From: Aporhodopirellula rubra
GTDB lineage: Bacteria; Planctomycetota; Planctomycetia; Pirellulales; Pirellulaceae
DNA length: 64,000 nt
Assembly: GCF_014192335.1 (NCBI RefSeq)
Contig: NZ_JACHXU010000023.1
Coordinates: 62,001 to 126,000, forward strand
Direction: 5' to 3'
Below are positions 38,750 to 48,946 of the stretch, one piece after another. Below the pieces are notes generated by a model that saw only the letters and a program-made list of their open reading frames with translations, had not been told where the DNA came from and made no database searches. Position 1 is the stretch's first letter, and each line of letters starts with the position of its first letter. The translations under genes were made by a program, and so were the position numbers.

Positions 38750-40042
38750 ATGCACCCACCTCGCCCCTTGATCCATCCGCGCGACGAAATCACGCAAACG
38801 ATGAGCCGCATTTACGGCTATCGCATGACGACAACGTCCGGCGGCAACCTATCGATCCGTGATGAGAACGGTGACATTTGGATCTCTCCGGCCCGTGTCG
38901 ACAAGGGGAATCTGACTCGAAACGATATCGTCTGCGTCCAAGCCGACGGCACTATTGTTGGCCTGCATCCGCCTTCGTCGGAATTTCCATTTCACAAAGC
39001 AATCTATGACGCCCGCCCCGATATCCGGGCCATCGTCCACGCTCATCCCGTCGCTCTGGTCGCGTTCAGCATTTGTCAGGCAACCCCGAACACCAAACTG
39101 TTTCACCAAACGCATTCGGTCAGCGGGTCGGTCGGCTTCGCACCTTATGCCTGTCCCGGCAGCGAACAGCTCGGCACAAACATCGCCGCCACGTTTGCCG
39201 AAGGATGCGACAGCGTCATTTTGGAGAATCACGGCGTGGTAGTTGGCGGCGATTCGCTCCCGTGTGCGTTCCAACGTTTCGAGGCGTTCGAGTTCGCCGG
39301 CAAAACCCTGATCAAGGCTCAACAACTCGGCACGGTCCGCTATCTCGACGGCGAACAATTAGAGATCGCTCACAACCGCAGCGTCGACTTACCCACCTTC
39401 GAACCCGACACCGCAAAACCGGACGAGAGAGAGCTACGGCGCCAATTGTGCGAGTTCGTTCGACGTGGTTGCCGGCAACGGTTACTGATCAGCACCGAAG
39501 GCAGTTTTTCGGCACGATTGGACGATGACTCTTTCCTGATCACACCTACTCAAAAAGACCGCGAAGGCCTGAACATTGACGACATCGTCTTGGTCAACGG
39601 CGGTCAACGTGAACTGGGCAAGAAAGCCAGCCGTGCGGTCCTCGCTCACAAAGCAATTTACGACAGCGATCCCGCGATTCAAGCAATCGTGTTCGCTCAC
39701 CCGGTCAACGCGACCGCGTTCAGTGTCACGGACGTGGTCTTTGATACCCGCACGATCCCCGAGAGTTATGTCTTCCTGCTCGACGTGGCGCACGTTCCCT
39801 ACGGCGTGCAATATCTCGCCGATGGCAGTATCGCAAATTTCGTATCGTCCAAATCGCCCGCGGCGATCTTAGAAAACGATGGCGTCGTAGTGGCGGGCAA
39901 GAGCATCCTCGACGCGTTCGACCGACTCGAAGTCCTCGAGGCTACCGCCGAAGCGGTCATCAACGCCGGCTCCGTCGGAACGGTTTCGGTCATGCCGGAC
40001 GCCGTCATCGCGGAACTGCGATCAGCATTTAATTTGGGTTAA
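38750..40042 (+). CDS. tandem class II aldolase, second domain degenerate
   Basis: A 430-residue fusion of two class II aldolase/adducin domains. In the first (about 8-205) the acid Glu78 and zinc ligands His97, His99 and His161 are all present. In the second (about 228-425) the fold-defining pattern is clear, but the matching positions are Ala296, Phe315 and Asp377; only His317 stays. The second half is therefore probably a catalytically dead or structural domain. It lies between the kinase and the fucosidase genes, so a role in fucose or related deoxysugar cleavage is inferred. The start chosen is ATG 38750; the frame extends to 38609. Confidence 0.85.
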   Translation: MHPPRPLIHPRDEITQTMSRIYGYRMTTTSGGNLSIRDENGDIWISPARVDKGNLTRNDIVCVQADGTIVGLHPPSSEFPFHKAIYDARPDIRAIVHAHPVALVAFSICQATPNTKLFHQTHSVSGSVGFAPYACPGSEQLGTNIAATFAEGCDSVILENHGVVVGGDSLPCAFQRFEAFEFAGKTLIKAQQLGTVRYLDGEQLEIAHNRSVDLPTFEPDTAKPDERELRRQLCEFVRRGCRQRLLISTEGSFSARLDDDSFLITPTQKDREGLNIDDIVLVNGGQRELGKKASRAVLAHKAIYDSDPAIQAIVFAHPVNATAFSVTDVVFDTRTIPESYVFLLDVAHVPYGVQYLADGSIANFVSSKSPAAILENDGVVVAGKSILDAFDRLEVLEATAEAVINAGSVGTVSVMPDAVIAELRSAFNLG

Positions 40043-40138
40043 ACAGGCCCACGTCACAGGTTATCTCGCTCCCGCCTGCTCGCGATCAATCACCTCAAAC
40101 AACTAGCGAAACTGATTCTTCGATATTGGAACCACAAC

Positions 40139-41935
40139 ATGCTTCAACAACACCTTTCGAAATTGTGCCTCGTCGGCGTTCTCCTGATACCGACGCTGCT
40201 TCCGGCGCAAGACGCGACCAACACTCGCTCGCGAAGCATGGACGAGATGTGGGGCGAACGCGTGGTCAAACTGCGAGCCGAAAACGCCAACCGCGGTCAG
40301 TTGTTCGACGAAGGCAACTACGCGATGTTCATCCACTGGGGCCTTTACTCGCAACTCGCCAACAAGGTTGACGGGAAGACCTATTATGGGATCGGCGAAT
40401 GGATCATGAACAAGAACATGGCCGGCATCCCCAAGGATCGCTACAAAGAATTGGCGGGCACTTTCAACCCGATCGATTTCGATGCCGACGAAATCGCCGG
40501 CATCGCGAAAGACGCGGGCATGAAATACATCGTGATCACCGCCAAACACCATGACGGCTTCGCGATGTATCACTCCAAAGCGTGTGACTTCAACATCGTC
40601 GACGCCACGCCATGGAACAAAGACCCGATGAAGGAACTCGCTCGAGCCTGTCGGGATGCCGGACTCGGTTTCGGTTTCTACTATTCGCACAACCAGGACT
40701 GGACCTTCCCGGGCGGTGGCGGCGGACCGGGCAAAGATGAAAACGGCAATCGCGCGACGTTCGATGACTACTTCAAGAAAAAGTGTTTGCCGCAGGTCCG
40801 TGAGATCACGACGGAGTACGGTCCAATTGAGATCGTTTGGTTCGACACGCCGGGCAAGATGCCAAAAGAGTATGTTGAACAACTCGTCGAAGTTGTCCAC
40901 GAAAACCAACCACACGCCATGGTGTCTGGACGCGCCGGCCACGGTTTGGGCGACTATCAAACGTTGGGCGATATGGAAGTGCCCCGACATAACATCGACG
41001 GCATGTGGGAAAGCGTCGACACGACGAACGATTCATGGGCCTATGCTTGGTACGACGAATACTGGAAATCGCCTCGCGAAATCCTCAAACGCTTGCTCGC
41101 CTGCGTCGGCCGCGGCGGAACCTACATGCTCAACGTCGGCCCGCGCGGCGATGGCACGATTCCCGAACGAGCCGTCAAAACATTGCGGATGTCGGGCGAG
41201 TGGATCCGCCGTTACCCGCAGGTCGTCTACGCCGCCGACGCTTCACCATGGCAACACGCCTTACCGTGGGGCGATGTGACTGGTCGCGACAACACGCTCT
41301 ACCTTTGTGTCTTCGATTGGCCCGCATCGGGCAAACTGCATTTACCTAACTTGAAAACCGAAATCAAATCCGCCTCACTGCTCCACGGACCAAAATCGGA
41401 TGCGATTGAATCCAGCAAGCAGGGCGATCACGCGGTGTTCACATTGCCTCCTCGTGCCCCCGAAAAACTGGTTTCCGTAATCGAGGTCAAACTCGCCGGA
41501 GCGCCGGTTGTCGATCCTACTTGGGCGATCGATCCGAGTGTGGAAACCATGCTCTTGGCCGAATTCGCTGACGTCTCCAACGCGAAAAAAGAAGAAAAGC
41601 GCTGGATGGAGAAGTTCGGTGAATGGAAAGGCGTCGTCCACGCATTCGATTGGGATACCGACGGCAAGGCATCGTGGACGCTCGATGTGCTGCAACCCGG
41701 TGACTACAACGTCGAACTGACTTACTCCGGCGAAGGCAGACTCGTTTGGGAAGTTTCGGTCGAGGGTGGCGAAACAATTCGTAACCAGCAAAACTCGTCG
41801 CACAACTATCAACTGTTCCCGATCGGTTGGATCAATTTCCCGTCCGCCGGTCGATACACGATTGATGTGAGGTGCTTGGAAGGCGAACTCGAGACCGCGA
41901 GCCTCAAGTCGATCCATTTCGCACCGGCGTATTGA
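40139..41935 (+). CDS. secreted alpha-L-fucosidase (GH29)
   Basis: A 598-residue glycoside hydrolase with a signal peptide (about residues 1-24). The GH29 barrel begins around residue 35. His137 and His138 in AKHHDGF belong to the substrate pocket, and the nucleophile is Asp236 in EIVWFDTPG. A C-terminal beta-sandwich region follows (about 370-598). It would release L-fucose from oligosaccharides or fucan outside the cytoplasm. It ends the fucose block; the upstream gap of about 95 bases leaves room for its own promoter. Confidence 0.93.
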   Translation: MLQQHLSKLCLVGVLLIPTLLPAQDATNTRSRSMDEMWGERVVKLRAENANRGQLFDEGNYAMFIHWGLYSQLANKVDGKTYYGIGEWIMNKNMAGIPKDRYKELAGTFNPIDFDADEIAGIAKDAGMKYIVITAKHHDGFAMYHSKACDFNIVDATPWNKDPMKELARACRDAGLGFGFYYSHNQDWTFPGGGGGPGKDENGNRATFDDYFKKKCLPQVREITTEYGPIEIVWFDTPGKMPKEYVEQLVEVVHENQPHAMVSGRAGHGLGDYQTLGDMEVPRHNIDGMWESVDTTNDSWAYAWYDEYWKSPREILKRLLACVGRGGTYMLNVGPRGDGTIPERAVKTLRMSGEWIRRYPQVVYAADASPWQHALPWGDVTGRDNTLYLCVFDWPASGKLHLPNLKTEIKSASLLHGPKSDAIESSKQGDHAVFTLPPRAPEKLVSVIEVKLAGAPVVDPTWAIDPSVETMLLAEFADVSNAKKEEKRWMEKFGEWKGVVHAFDWDTDGKASWTLDVLQPGDYNVELTYSGEGRLVWEVSVEGGETIRNQQNSSHNYQLFPIGWINFPSAGRYTIDVRCLEGELETASLKSIHFAPAY

Positions 41936-42020
41936 GCGACGGGGAAGGCGAACCAACTTGGAAAGCTGCTACAATTTTCCAGCTCGTTCCACCGAGAGTT
42001 TGCTTCACACCTTCCAATGA

Positions 42021-43505
42021 TTGTCACTCGTGCCCTTCCGATTTGAAAACAGCTACGCTCGCCTGCCCGCCACGTTTTTCGAGAATGTCGTTCCCACTCC
42101 GGTGAAAAACCCGGAGCTGATTCGCGTGAATCGGGAACTCGCCATCGAACTGGGCATCGATCCTTTGCAATTGGAATCGAATTCAGGCGCCGAGATTCTC
42201 TCCGGCAACCAAGTCGTCGAAGATTCCACGCCGATCGCGATGGCCTATTCCGGGCACCAATTCGGTGGTTTCTCGCCGCAACTCGGTGACGGGCGTGCGA
42301 TCCTGCTCGGCGAAGCTGTCCGCGATGACGGCGTGCGTTTCGACATCCAACTCAAGGGTTCCGGGCAGACGCCGTTTTCCCGCCGTGGCGACGGACGCTC
42401 CGCACTCGGGCCGGTGCTACGTGAGTACATTCTCTGCGAAGCCATGGCGGCTCTCGGCGTCCCCACGACACGGGCACTCGCGGCCGTTGCCACCGGCCAA
42501 CCTGTTTACCGAGAAGGCCCCGTCCCTGGTGGCGTCTTCACTCGTGTCGCGAGCTCGCATGTCCGCATCGGCACGTTTCAGTGGTTTGCCGCGCGAGAAG
42601 ATGACGCGAACGTAAAAATCCTCGCCGACTACGTCATCGATCGTCATTACCCCGACGTGAAGGAAGCGGACAATCCTTATCTCGCGCTGCTCGACGGCGT
42701 GATCGAGCGCCAAGCCAAACTGATTGCGCACTGGATGCAGTTGGGATTCATTCACGGTGTGATGAACACGGACAACATGAGCGTCTCGGGCGAAACGATC
42801 GATTACGGCCCGTGTGCCTTCATGGACGAATATCACCCCGGCAAGACATTCAGCTCAATCGATCATCAAGGCCGATACGCCTACGCCAATCAGAGCCCCA
42901 TCGGACAGTGGAACCTCACTCGATTTGCCGAAACCCTCCTTCCCCTACTCGATAACGATCAGGACACCGCAATCAAGAAGGCCGAGAGTTCTCTCGACAG
43001 GTACCCCGACATTCATCGGGCCGAAATGCGTCGCCGATTTTACGCAAAGATCGGCATCGCCGAAGACAACAACGACGACGATAATGCCAGCGACTGGGAA
43101 TTGGTCGACACGCTACTCACCACGATGGCCGAAAACCACGCCGACTTCACGTTAGTGTTTCGTCATCTCCCCGACGCACTCGAACGCGACAACGCGGAAC
43201 CGGTTTCCAAGTGGTTTGACCAACCGGATGCGTTCACGAAATGGTTTGATAATTGGCGTTTGCGGATTCCTGTTCCGGAGCGTGAAGCCGCGGTCAAATT
43301 AATGCGGACAACCAACCCGATCTACATCCCGCGAAATCACCGTGTCGAACAAGCGATCGCAGCCGGATACGAAGGCGACTTCGAGCCCTTCCATCGCTTG
43401 GTCAACCTACTGAGAGCTCCGTTCACCGAGCAACCCGAGCACGCCGAATACGAACATCCGCCCAAACCGGATGAGATCGTTCACGCGACGTTCTGCGGAA
43501 CTTAG
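42021..43505 (+). CDS. selO: protein adenylyltransferase SelO (YdiU)
   Basis: A 494-residue pseudokinase-fold enzyme that transfers AMP to proteins, linked to redox stress in other bacteria. The SelO signature includes KGSGQTPFSRRGDGRSAL near residues 113-130, HGVMNTDNM and the DYGP metal-site motif near 243-258. Length agrees with E. coli SelO (478). The TTG start at 42021 gives the family N-terminus SLVPFRFENSY; a later GTG at 42030 is also possible. Not evidently linked to the fucose genes. Confidence 0.93.
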   Translation: MSLVPFRFENSYARLPATFFENVVPTPVKNPELIRVNRELAIELGIDPLQLESNSGAEILSGNQVVEDSTPIAMAYSGHQFGGFSPQLGDGRAILLGEAVRDDGVRFDIQLKGSGQTPFSRRGDGRSALGPVLREYILCEAMAALGVPTTRALAAVATGQPVYREGPVPGGVFTRVASSHVRIGTFQWFAAREDDANVKILADYVIDRHYPDVKEADNPYLALLDGVIERQAKLIAHWMQLGFIHGVMNTDNMSVSGETIDYGPCAFMDEYHPGKTFSSIDHQGRYAYANQSPIGQWNLTRFAETLLPLLDNDQDTAIKKAESSLDRYPDIHRAEMRRRFYAKIGIAEDNNDDDNASDWELVDTLLTTMAENHADFTLVFRHLPDALERDNAEPVSKWFDQPDAFTKWFDNWRLRIPVPEREAAVKLMRTTNPIYIPRNHRVEQAIAAGYEGDFEPFHRLVNLLRAPFTEQPEHAEYEHPPKPDEIVHATFCGT

Positions 43506-43660
43506 CGAGATTGTCGCAAATGACGGGTTAAATCCGGCGTCTCTTCGAATTCAGTTTCAATTTGCGTCCCCGAATTCGCACGCGGCTGTTTCATCACGGA
43601 TTCGGACGACTTAACATAGCTGTTAAATCGCTATCGTTATTCGACACTGAGGGGCCGTTG

Positions 43661-45148
43661 ATGCATCGTTTCGCCATTATTGCCGCGTTGCTGTTCACGT
43701 TTATCGGAATCGCACCTGCCCAAGCGCAGTTCAACCCGTTCGGCGGACTCCAACAACAACTCGACGAACAGCGTCGTCGGATGGAGCAGTCGTTGCGGGA
43801 AATGGACGCGAAAAGCCGAGAGATGCAGGACCGGATGAGGAACCTGCCCGGGACTCCATTCGGTAACAACAACCCGCCTGCCTCGGCAATGGCAGACAAC
43901 GAGCCGGAACAAACGAGTGGGCTGCGTTTATCTCGAGGTTCGATCACTCATTCAAACGGGGAATCCGTCCTCGTCCGTGACGAAGAGGGAAACGACGTCA
44001 TCGGCCGGTTGCACGTCAGCGTCGGAGAGACACGCGTGGTCCTGATGCCCGACGGACGTTTGAAAACATTCTCGATCGACGAAACTCGGGAGACCGACCG
44101 TCCGTTTGTACCAATGGAGATGGATGCGATCGAAGCGAAACTGCTTCGTGATCCCAAACTCGCCGGGTTCAAGACGATTCGCAGCCGGCGATTTCTTTAC
44201 CTTTACAACAGCAGCGAGTTGTTCATTCGCTCATCGCGTACGATTTTGGAATCCATGTATCCCGCCGTGCGGAGATACTTCGAACGTTCGGGGATCGACG
44301 TTCACGAACCGGAGTTGCCGTTGGTCGTGATCGCCTTTGCCACCGATGAAGAATTCCAAGAATACCGTCGCATGCCGTCCGGCGTCGTCGCCTATTACGA
44401 TTCGGAAACCAACGCATCGCTAATCTATGAACGTTCGGCATTGTCGACTCATGCACCCGAGATCGCCGTCAAGAATGCCATCTCGACGATCGCTCACGAA
44501 GGTGCCCACCAAATCCTGCACAACATTGGCGTGCAACAACGGCTTTCCAAATGGCCGCTGTGGCTGAGCGAAGGGCTCGCGGAATTCTACGCTCCGACAT
44601 CCGTCCAAAAAGGCATCCGTTGGAGTGGACTGGGGTCATCAAACCAATTGCGAATGATGGAAATCTCCCGTGACTGGGAAGATAAAAAGCCACGCGGTTC
44701 CGGTTCGACGATCCGTCGCATCACGTCCGCGGATGAACTCGATTCACTCGACTACGCCTACGCGTGGGGATTGATCCACATGCTTTCGCGACGACATCAA
44801 AAAGAACTCTTCGCTTGCATTCTCGATTGCAGCAAACGCCGTCCGCTGGAGGGTATCGAAGGGCTGTCCGTCCCCGTTGAATCACCGAGCGAAATGTTTA
44901 CGAAACACTTTGGGGAAGATTACGGCGACACCGAACAAGAAATGAACAAACATCTCCTCAGTCTCAACTACGTCGACCCGGTAAAGAACCAAACTCATTA
45001 TCTCGTCATCTCAGGCAGCTCAGTATCACTGACGAGTTCCCCAGAAATGGTCAAAGACCTCAGGCGTCGTTCAGCAGGAAGATTCCAAGTCCGAACGTTC
45101 CCAAACCGAACACTAGCCGAACGCGCCATGGCCGCCATCACCCGCTGA
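43661..45148 (+). CDS. DUF1570-like exported zincin-type protein
   Basis: A 495-residue protein with a signal peptide (about residues 1-22). A Gln/Arg/Met-rich likely coiled coil lies at 30-62 and a small beta module at 85-150. A metallopeptidase-like domain follows: HEGAH at 279-283 is an HExxH zinc motif, and SEGLAEF near 303-309 offers the third ligand Glu. This arrangement is that of DUF1570, common in planctomycetes. The peptidase activity is a prediction. The frame is open from 43562, but ATG 43661 starts the signal peptide. Confidence 0.8.
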   Translation: MHRFAIIAALLFTFIGIAPAQAQFNPFGGLQQQLDEQRRRMEQSLREMDAKSREMQDRMRNLPGTPFGNNNPPASAMADNEPEQTSGLRLSRGSITHSNGESVLVRDEEGNDVIGRLHVSVGETRVVLMPDGRLKTFSIDETRETDRPFVPMEMDAIEAKLLRDPKLAGFKTIRSRRFLYLYNSSELFIRSSRTILESMYPAVRRYFERSGIDVHEPELPLVVIAFATDEEFQEYRRMPSGVVAYYDSETNASLIYERSALSTHAPEIAVKNAISTIAHEGAHQILHNIGVQQRLSKWPLWLSEGLAEFYAPTSVQKGIRWSGLGSSNQLRMMEISRDWEDKKPRGSGSTIRRITSADELDSLDYAYAWGLIHMLSRRHQKELFACILDCSKRRPLEGIEGLSVPVESPSEMFTKHFGEDYGDTEQEMNKHLLSLNYVDPVKNQTHYLVISGSSVSLTSSPEMVKDLRRRSAGRFQVRTFPNRTLAERAMAAITR

Positions 45149-45154
45149 GCAAGC

Positions 45155-45216
45155 GACGAGAGACGAGAGACGAGAGACGAGAGACGAGCTTCTAGCTTCT
45201 AGCTTCTAGCTTCTAG
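45155..45216. repeat. two adjacent heptanucleotide tandem repeats
   Basis: GACGAGA occurs four times plus six bases (45155-45188), then CTTCTAG occurs four times (45189-45216). The two arrays meet without a spacer in the 83-base gap between convergent genes. Both have a seven-base period, which suggests slippage or repeat seeding by the same mechanism. Confidence 0.9.
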
Positions 45217-45231
45217 CAAACCTGCAACCCG

Positions 45232-47628
45232 TCACCTCCCCCGCCCGCCCAACTTCAACTCAATCGGCCAACCGTCAAATTGCCGATACGGCGTTAGCAT
45301 CCTCGCGTTGCGATCAGGCCAGCATTCCAAGATCATTCGGTCGTTGGCAGTATCGATGCGGACGATTCCAAATCCCTCTCCCTGATGGATACGGTAACGC
45401 GTTCCGACACCTGCCTCACGTTGCTCGGGCGTGAGCACAAACCGTGAGGGACTCGTGTTCTTGTATCCCGGCATGTCTTCTTTCGGACCGGGATTGGCGA
45501 CAGCGTACGTTTCGAAATGATTTCCGAATGCATCATTGAACTCACCGATATAACTCGGCTTTCCTTCCCACGGACCGCCACCAAGGTGTTCTTTCTCGTT
45601 CGGGTAAAACCATCGCCACCAAATACAGCCTCCCGCCGGTTGGCAGAACTGGTAAACGCCGTCCTTAGACGTCGGTGTATTCATGCGAGTGACCGACGCG
45701 AGGTGTTGATCCCCCGTAAACAGAAACGCGCCCGCTCTGCCGAACAATTCCACCGCCCGGTCGCGTGCCGTTTTAGGCCAACCGTTTGAATCGCGATCGG
45801 CAAACAGTTTCCCGTTGCCGATCGTGTTCAGCGTGACATAGTTCGTTTGACTAACGATCACACGTGCTTTCGAGGGATTCGGTACGTCGGCCCATTCGCT
45901 CAACATCTTCAATTGGGTGTCGCCGAGCATCGTCGGTTCCACTCCCGCGTCCACGCTCGGCAACGATGATTTGAACTTCCGATCTTCGAGCAACGCGAAA
46001 TCCACGCCACCATAGCTGAACGTGCAGAAGTAATTCGTGATGCCACTGTCGCTGGGCCCTGGACTGTACGCGTCCGGATTGTGGCCACACATCGTACGCT
46101 GGACCATGTTGACGAAGTATCCGCTCTTGATGTAACCGCCACCTTGATCCCAACCCTCGGTCATCAATCGGCTGCCATCGCCCCACAGGTTAGGGTGCCA
46201 CACATCATGATCGTCGGTCTGGAGCAAACATGGCACACGCGACGTCACGTTCTGAAACGACCAATGCCAAATCAGCCATTTGTAGAGATAGTCTTCCACC
46301 GGCATTGCGTCAGTCATGTCGATCGGCGTCGGCCACCATTCGTACAATTGGTCACCGGTAAAGAAGACGATGTCCGGTCGTCTTTCTATCAAAGGTTCCG
46401 TGATTCCACCGAACGGTGCCCATTGATTCGCCGGACTCCAAACACCAATGTATGATTCCCCCGGTTGTAGCAATGACTTGTTCGCGAGACTCTTACGCCC
46501 GATGTCTCCCGTACACGAAACACCACCGACAACCAATTCGCGATCAACCGGTTCAGCGGGCACAAAGAACCGATAAGGTTCCGCGTCTTTGGGACCGTGC
46601 AGCATCACGACGCGAAAGTTCGCCGGTGCGGAGTTGTCGTAATCCTTAATTCGCAACAACGCGTAATAGTCGGGTTCACTGATTCCGATAGGTCGCGAAA
46701 CCTTCTTCCACGAACCGTCCGTCTGCTGTTGCTCCAATTGCACGCCCGTTCGCGTTCCCTTTCTTGATTCGGTCGCCGCATGGATCGACTTGCCAACCGA
46801 CATGCACTGCACCCCTACCTTCAAATCGCCTCCGGCCACCGAATAAAGAACCCCCGCAATCGGTCCGTAAGCTCGTTCGGGGTGCGAGGCAACGCGTTCA
46901 CCGACTAATCGCACGCGAGTGAATTGATGGGGTGATTGCAGCGTGCCATCCATGCTGATGATCGCAACGTTCCCTACCAGACGTTCAGCGGGGACTTCTG
47001 TTTGCGTCTGCGCAATCGAAATTCCGTTTGTTCGCAGCGTTGCCGTCAACGAGAACTTTTCCGTGTCGAGCCTTTGCCCTTCAACAACCAGCGTCATGCT
47101 CGATCCCGACTTGACGGTCGCAGGCAATGAGATTTCCGCTATCGGGACCGGAATTTTGACCTCCGCGTCGCTGCCAAAATCACGAATGCAAAGTTTCTTA
47201 GTAGACCATGCGACATCAATTACAAATCCGCCTCCCAATCCAGGAACGCCCTGAATCATCGACGCTTGTTTGTAATTCAGTTTCCCTTCACCACCGCCTA
47301 ACAGCACACCCATGTGCCCGTTCGCGGCTGCCCGAAAATCCAACTCCACTTTGACGTGATCACCGCGAGGGTCCACATCGTGGGTCAACACGTGTGCGGT
47401 CCGCCAATCCCTGCCACCGTATTCATAGGCACACTGCAATTGCCCATCGACGACAGACCAATCTTGCAGCCGATTGGCCCAAATCTCCCTTCCGGGCCAC
47501 CGCCGATCCTCCACCCCCTGCCAATCAATCTCAGTGGACGCAGCCTCAGTCGGCACCGCGGAAATTGCGAACGTCGTCGATAACAGCAACAGCCAATAGA
47601 AATTGAAAGTCCATCGATTAACAAACAT
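45232..47628 (-). CDS. PhoD-like alkaline phosphatase / phosphodiesterase
   Basis: A 798-residue exported metalloenzyme. A signal peptide spans about residues 1-30 and an N-terminal beta-sandwich about 35-300. The C-terminal catalytic part has PhoD-type metal motifs: TGDQLYEWW near 430, QTDDHDVW near 480 and FTGDQHLAS near 640. PhoD enzymes cleave phosphate mono- and diesters with Ca and Fe. The frame is open to 47925, but ATG 47628 begins directly with a signal peptide, so I use it. The sequence before 47628 is taken as upstream DNA. Confidence 0.85.
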   Translation of the reverse strand: MFVNRWTFNFYWLLLLSTTFAISAVPTEAASTEIDWQGVEDRRWPGREIWANRLQDWSVVDGQLQCAYEYGGRDWRTAHVLTHDVDPRGDHVKVELDFRAAANGHMGVLLGGGEGKLNYKQASMIQGVPGLGGGFVIDVAWSTKKLCIRDFGSDAEVKIPVPIAEISLPATVKSGSSMTLVVEGQRLDTEKFSLTATLRTNGISIAQTQTEVPAERLVGNVAIISMDGTLQSPHQFTRVRLVGERVASHPERAYGPIAGVLYSVAGGDLKVGVQCMSVGKSIHAATESRKGTRTGVQLEQQQTDGSWKKVSRPIGISEPDYYALLRIKDYDNSAPANFRVVMLHGPKDAEPYRFFVPAEPVDRELVVGGVSCTGDIGRKSLANKSLLQPGESYIGVWSPANQWAPFGGITEPLIERRPDIVFFTGDQLYEWWPTPIDMTDAMPVEDYLYKWLIWHWSFQNVTSRVPCLLQTDDHDVWHPNLWGDGSRLMTEGWDQGGGYIKSGYFVNMVQRTMCGHNPDAYSPGPSDSGITNYFCTFSYGGVDFALLEDRKFKSSLPSVDAGVEPTMLGDTQLKMLSEWADVPNPSKARVIVSQTNYVTLNTIGNGKLFADRDSNGWPKTARDRAVELFGRAGAFLFTGDQHLASVTRMNTPTSKDGVYQFCQPAGGCIWWRWFYPNEKEHLGGGPWEGKPSYIGEFNDAFGNHFETYAVANPGPKEDMPGYKNTSPSRFVLTPEQREAGVGTRYRIHQGEGFGIVRIDTANDRMILECWPDRNARMLTPYRQFDGWPIELKLGGRGR

Positions 47629-48071
47629 GAGACAATTTAGAGGATAAGAGAAAACAAAACACATCGGTGCAATTTCCGGCGTCAGGTTCACGATCGCACC
47701 GGCATTCGTGTGGGCGCAATCACACGCCGGTGATCGGTGCCAATCATAGTCGATTCCGGGCACCCAATTCCGCGACGTCGCAATCGTCTCCCTGACACCT
47801 CGTGCTAGAAAATGCTCACTGGCCAACGTACAGTAACTTTGTTCAGCTAGGCACCGCTGAATCGTTAAACGCACGGAACCGTCGTGACGCGTCTGACGCA
47901 ACACGTTAGATCGGGAAGAATTCAATCGGCGAGTTACGCCGTCCGATTGCTAGCGTTGATTTACGTTACCGCGCCGATGCCCTGTACGACGCTGACCAAA
48001 CAACCAAACTCTCCACTTAGTTTTTCTAAACGAGGCTGCTGATGTGCGACCAAGACCATTTTGAAGATGAC
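47629..48071. other. divergent intergenic region, no gene
   Basis: About 440 bases between the divergent phosphatase and dienelactone hydrolase genes. Open frames run through it on the minus strand, but they are upstream extensions of the phosphatase frame. No recognisable promoter consensus or RNA. Confidence 0.4.
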
Positions 48072-48890
48072 ATGAAGAAATACTCACGCCGTGACCTCGG
48101 TGCACTCGCTGCCGCCGGAATCGGCGCCGCGATGATGCTGCCGCGTGCCGCAAATGCTGCGGAGGTCAGCTCGAGCGATGTCAGCATCACGACGCCCGAT
48201 GGCGAGTGCGACGCCTATTTCGTGGCACCGACAACGGGTGCCCATGCCGCGGTACTCGTTTGGCCGGACATCTTCGGACTGCGTCCCGCGTTTCGACAAA
48301 TGGGTAAACGTCTCGCGGAATCCGGATACGCGGTATTGGTCGTCAATCCGTTCTACCGAACACAGAAAGCACCAACCGCTGACAAAGGGGCAAACACTCC
48401 CATTTCCGATGTCATCCCTCTGGCACGTTCACTCAGCGCGACCACGCATACCACCGACGCAAAAGCACTCATCGCATGGCTCGATGAACATCCACAGGTC
48501 GACAAGAACAAAAAAGTCGGAACGACCGGATATTGCATGGGCGGCCCCATTGTCATGCGAACCGCCGCAGCAGTCCCGAACCGCGTCGGTGCCGCGGCGA
48601 CTTTCCATGGCGGCGGATTGGTTACCGATCAACCCGACAGCCCACACCTGTTGATTCCGCAAATGCAAGCAGACTTTTTGATCGCGATCGCGGAGAACGA
48701 CGACGAACGTGATCCGAAAGGCAAAGAAGTCCTGAAGGAAAAATTCGCGGACGCGAATCTGGACGCGGAAATCGAGGTCTACCCAGCCGGACACGGATGG
48801 TGCCCACCCGACACGCGAGTGCACAACGACGAACAAGCCGAAAAGGCATGGTCACGAATGTTGGCACTCTTCGAGAAATCACTCGCCTAG
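48072..48890 (+). CDS. Tat-exported dienelactone hydrolase family protein
   Basis: A 272-residue alpha/beta hydrolase. The catalytic nucleophile is Cys155 in TGYCMGG, typical of dienelactone hydrolases, with the acid probably in ENDDERDP and the His in GHGWCPP. The N-terminus has the twin-arginine motif SRRDLGALAAAG and an Ala-rich cleavage zone near residue 30, so it is probably exported folded. The natural substrate is unknown; it need not be a dienelactone. ATG 48072 is chosen over 48042 because it places the twin-arginine motif at the start. Confidence 0.85.
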   Translation: MKKYSRRDLGALAAAGIGAAMMLPRAANAAEVSSSDVSITTPDGECDAYFVAPTTGAHAAVLVWPDIFGLRPAFRQMGKRLAESGYAVLVVNPFYRTQKAPTADKGANTPISDVIPLARSLSATTHTTDAKALIAWLDEHPQVDKNKKVGTTGYCMGGPIVMRTAAAVPNRVGAAATFHGGGLVTDQPDSPHLLIPQMQADFLIAIAENDDERDPKGKEVLKEKFADANLDAEIEVYPAGHGWCPPDTRVHNDEQAEKAWSRMLALFEKSLA

Positions 48891-48946
48891 CGGATCGCGA
48901 TAATACGCTCCTCAGAGACACCCTTTACGCCACGCCGCCCCGCACC

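Noticed and set aside
40103-40990. 295-codon minus-strand frame inside the fucosidase gene
   Set aside because: The plus-strand GH29 gene is certain, and this frame has no known domain.
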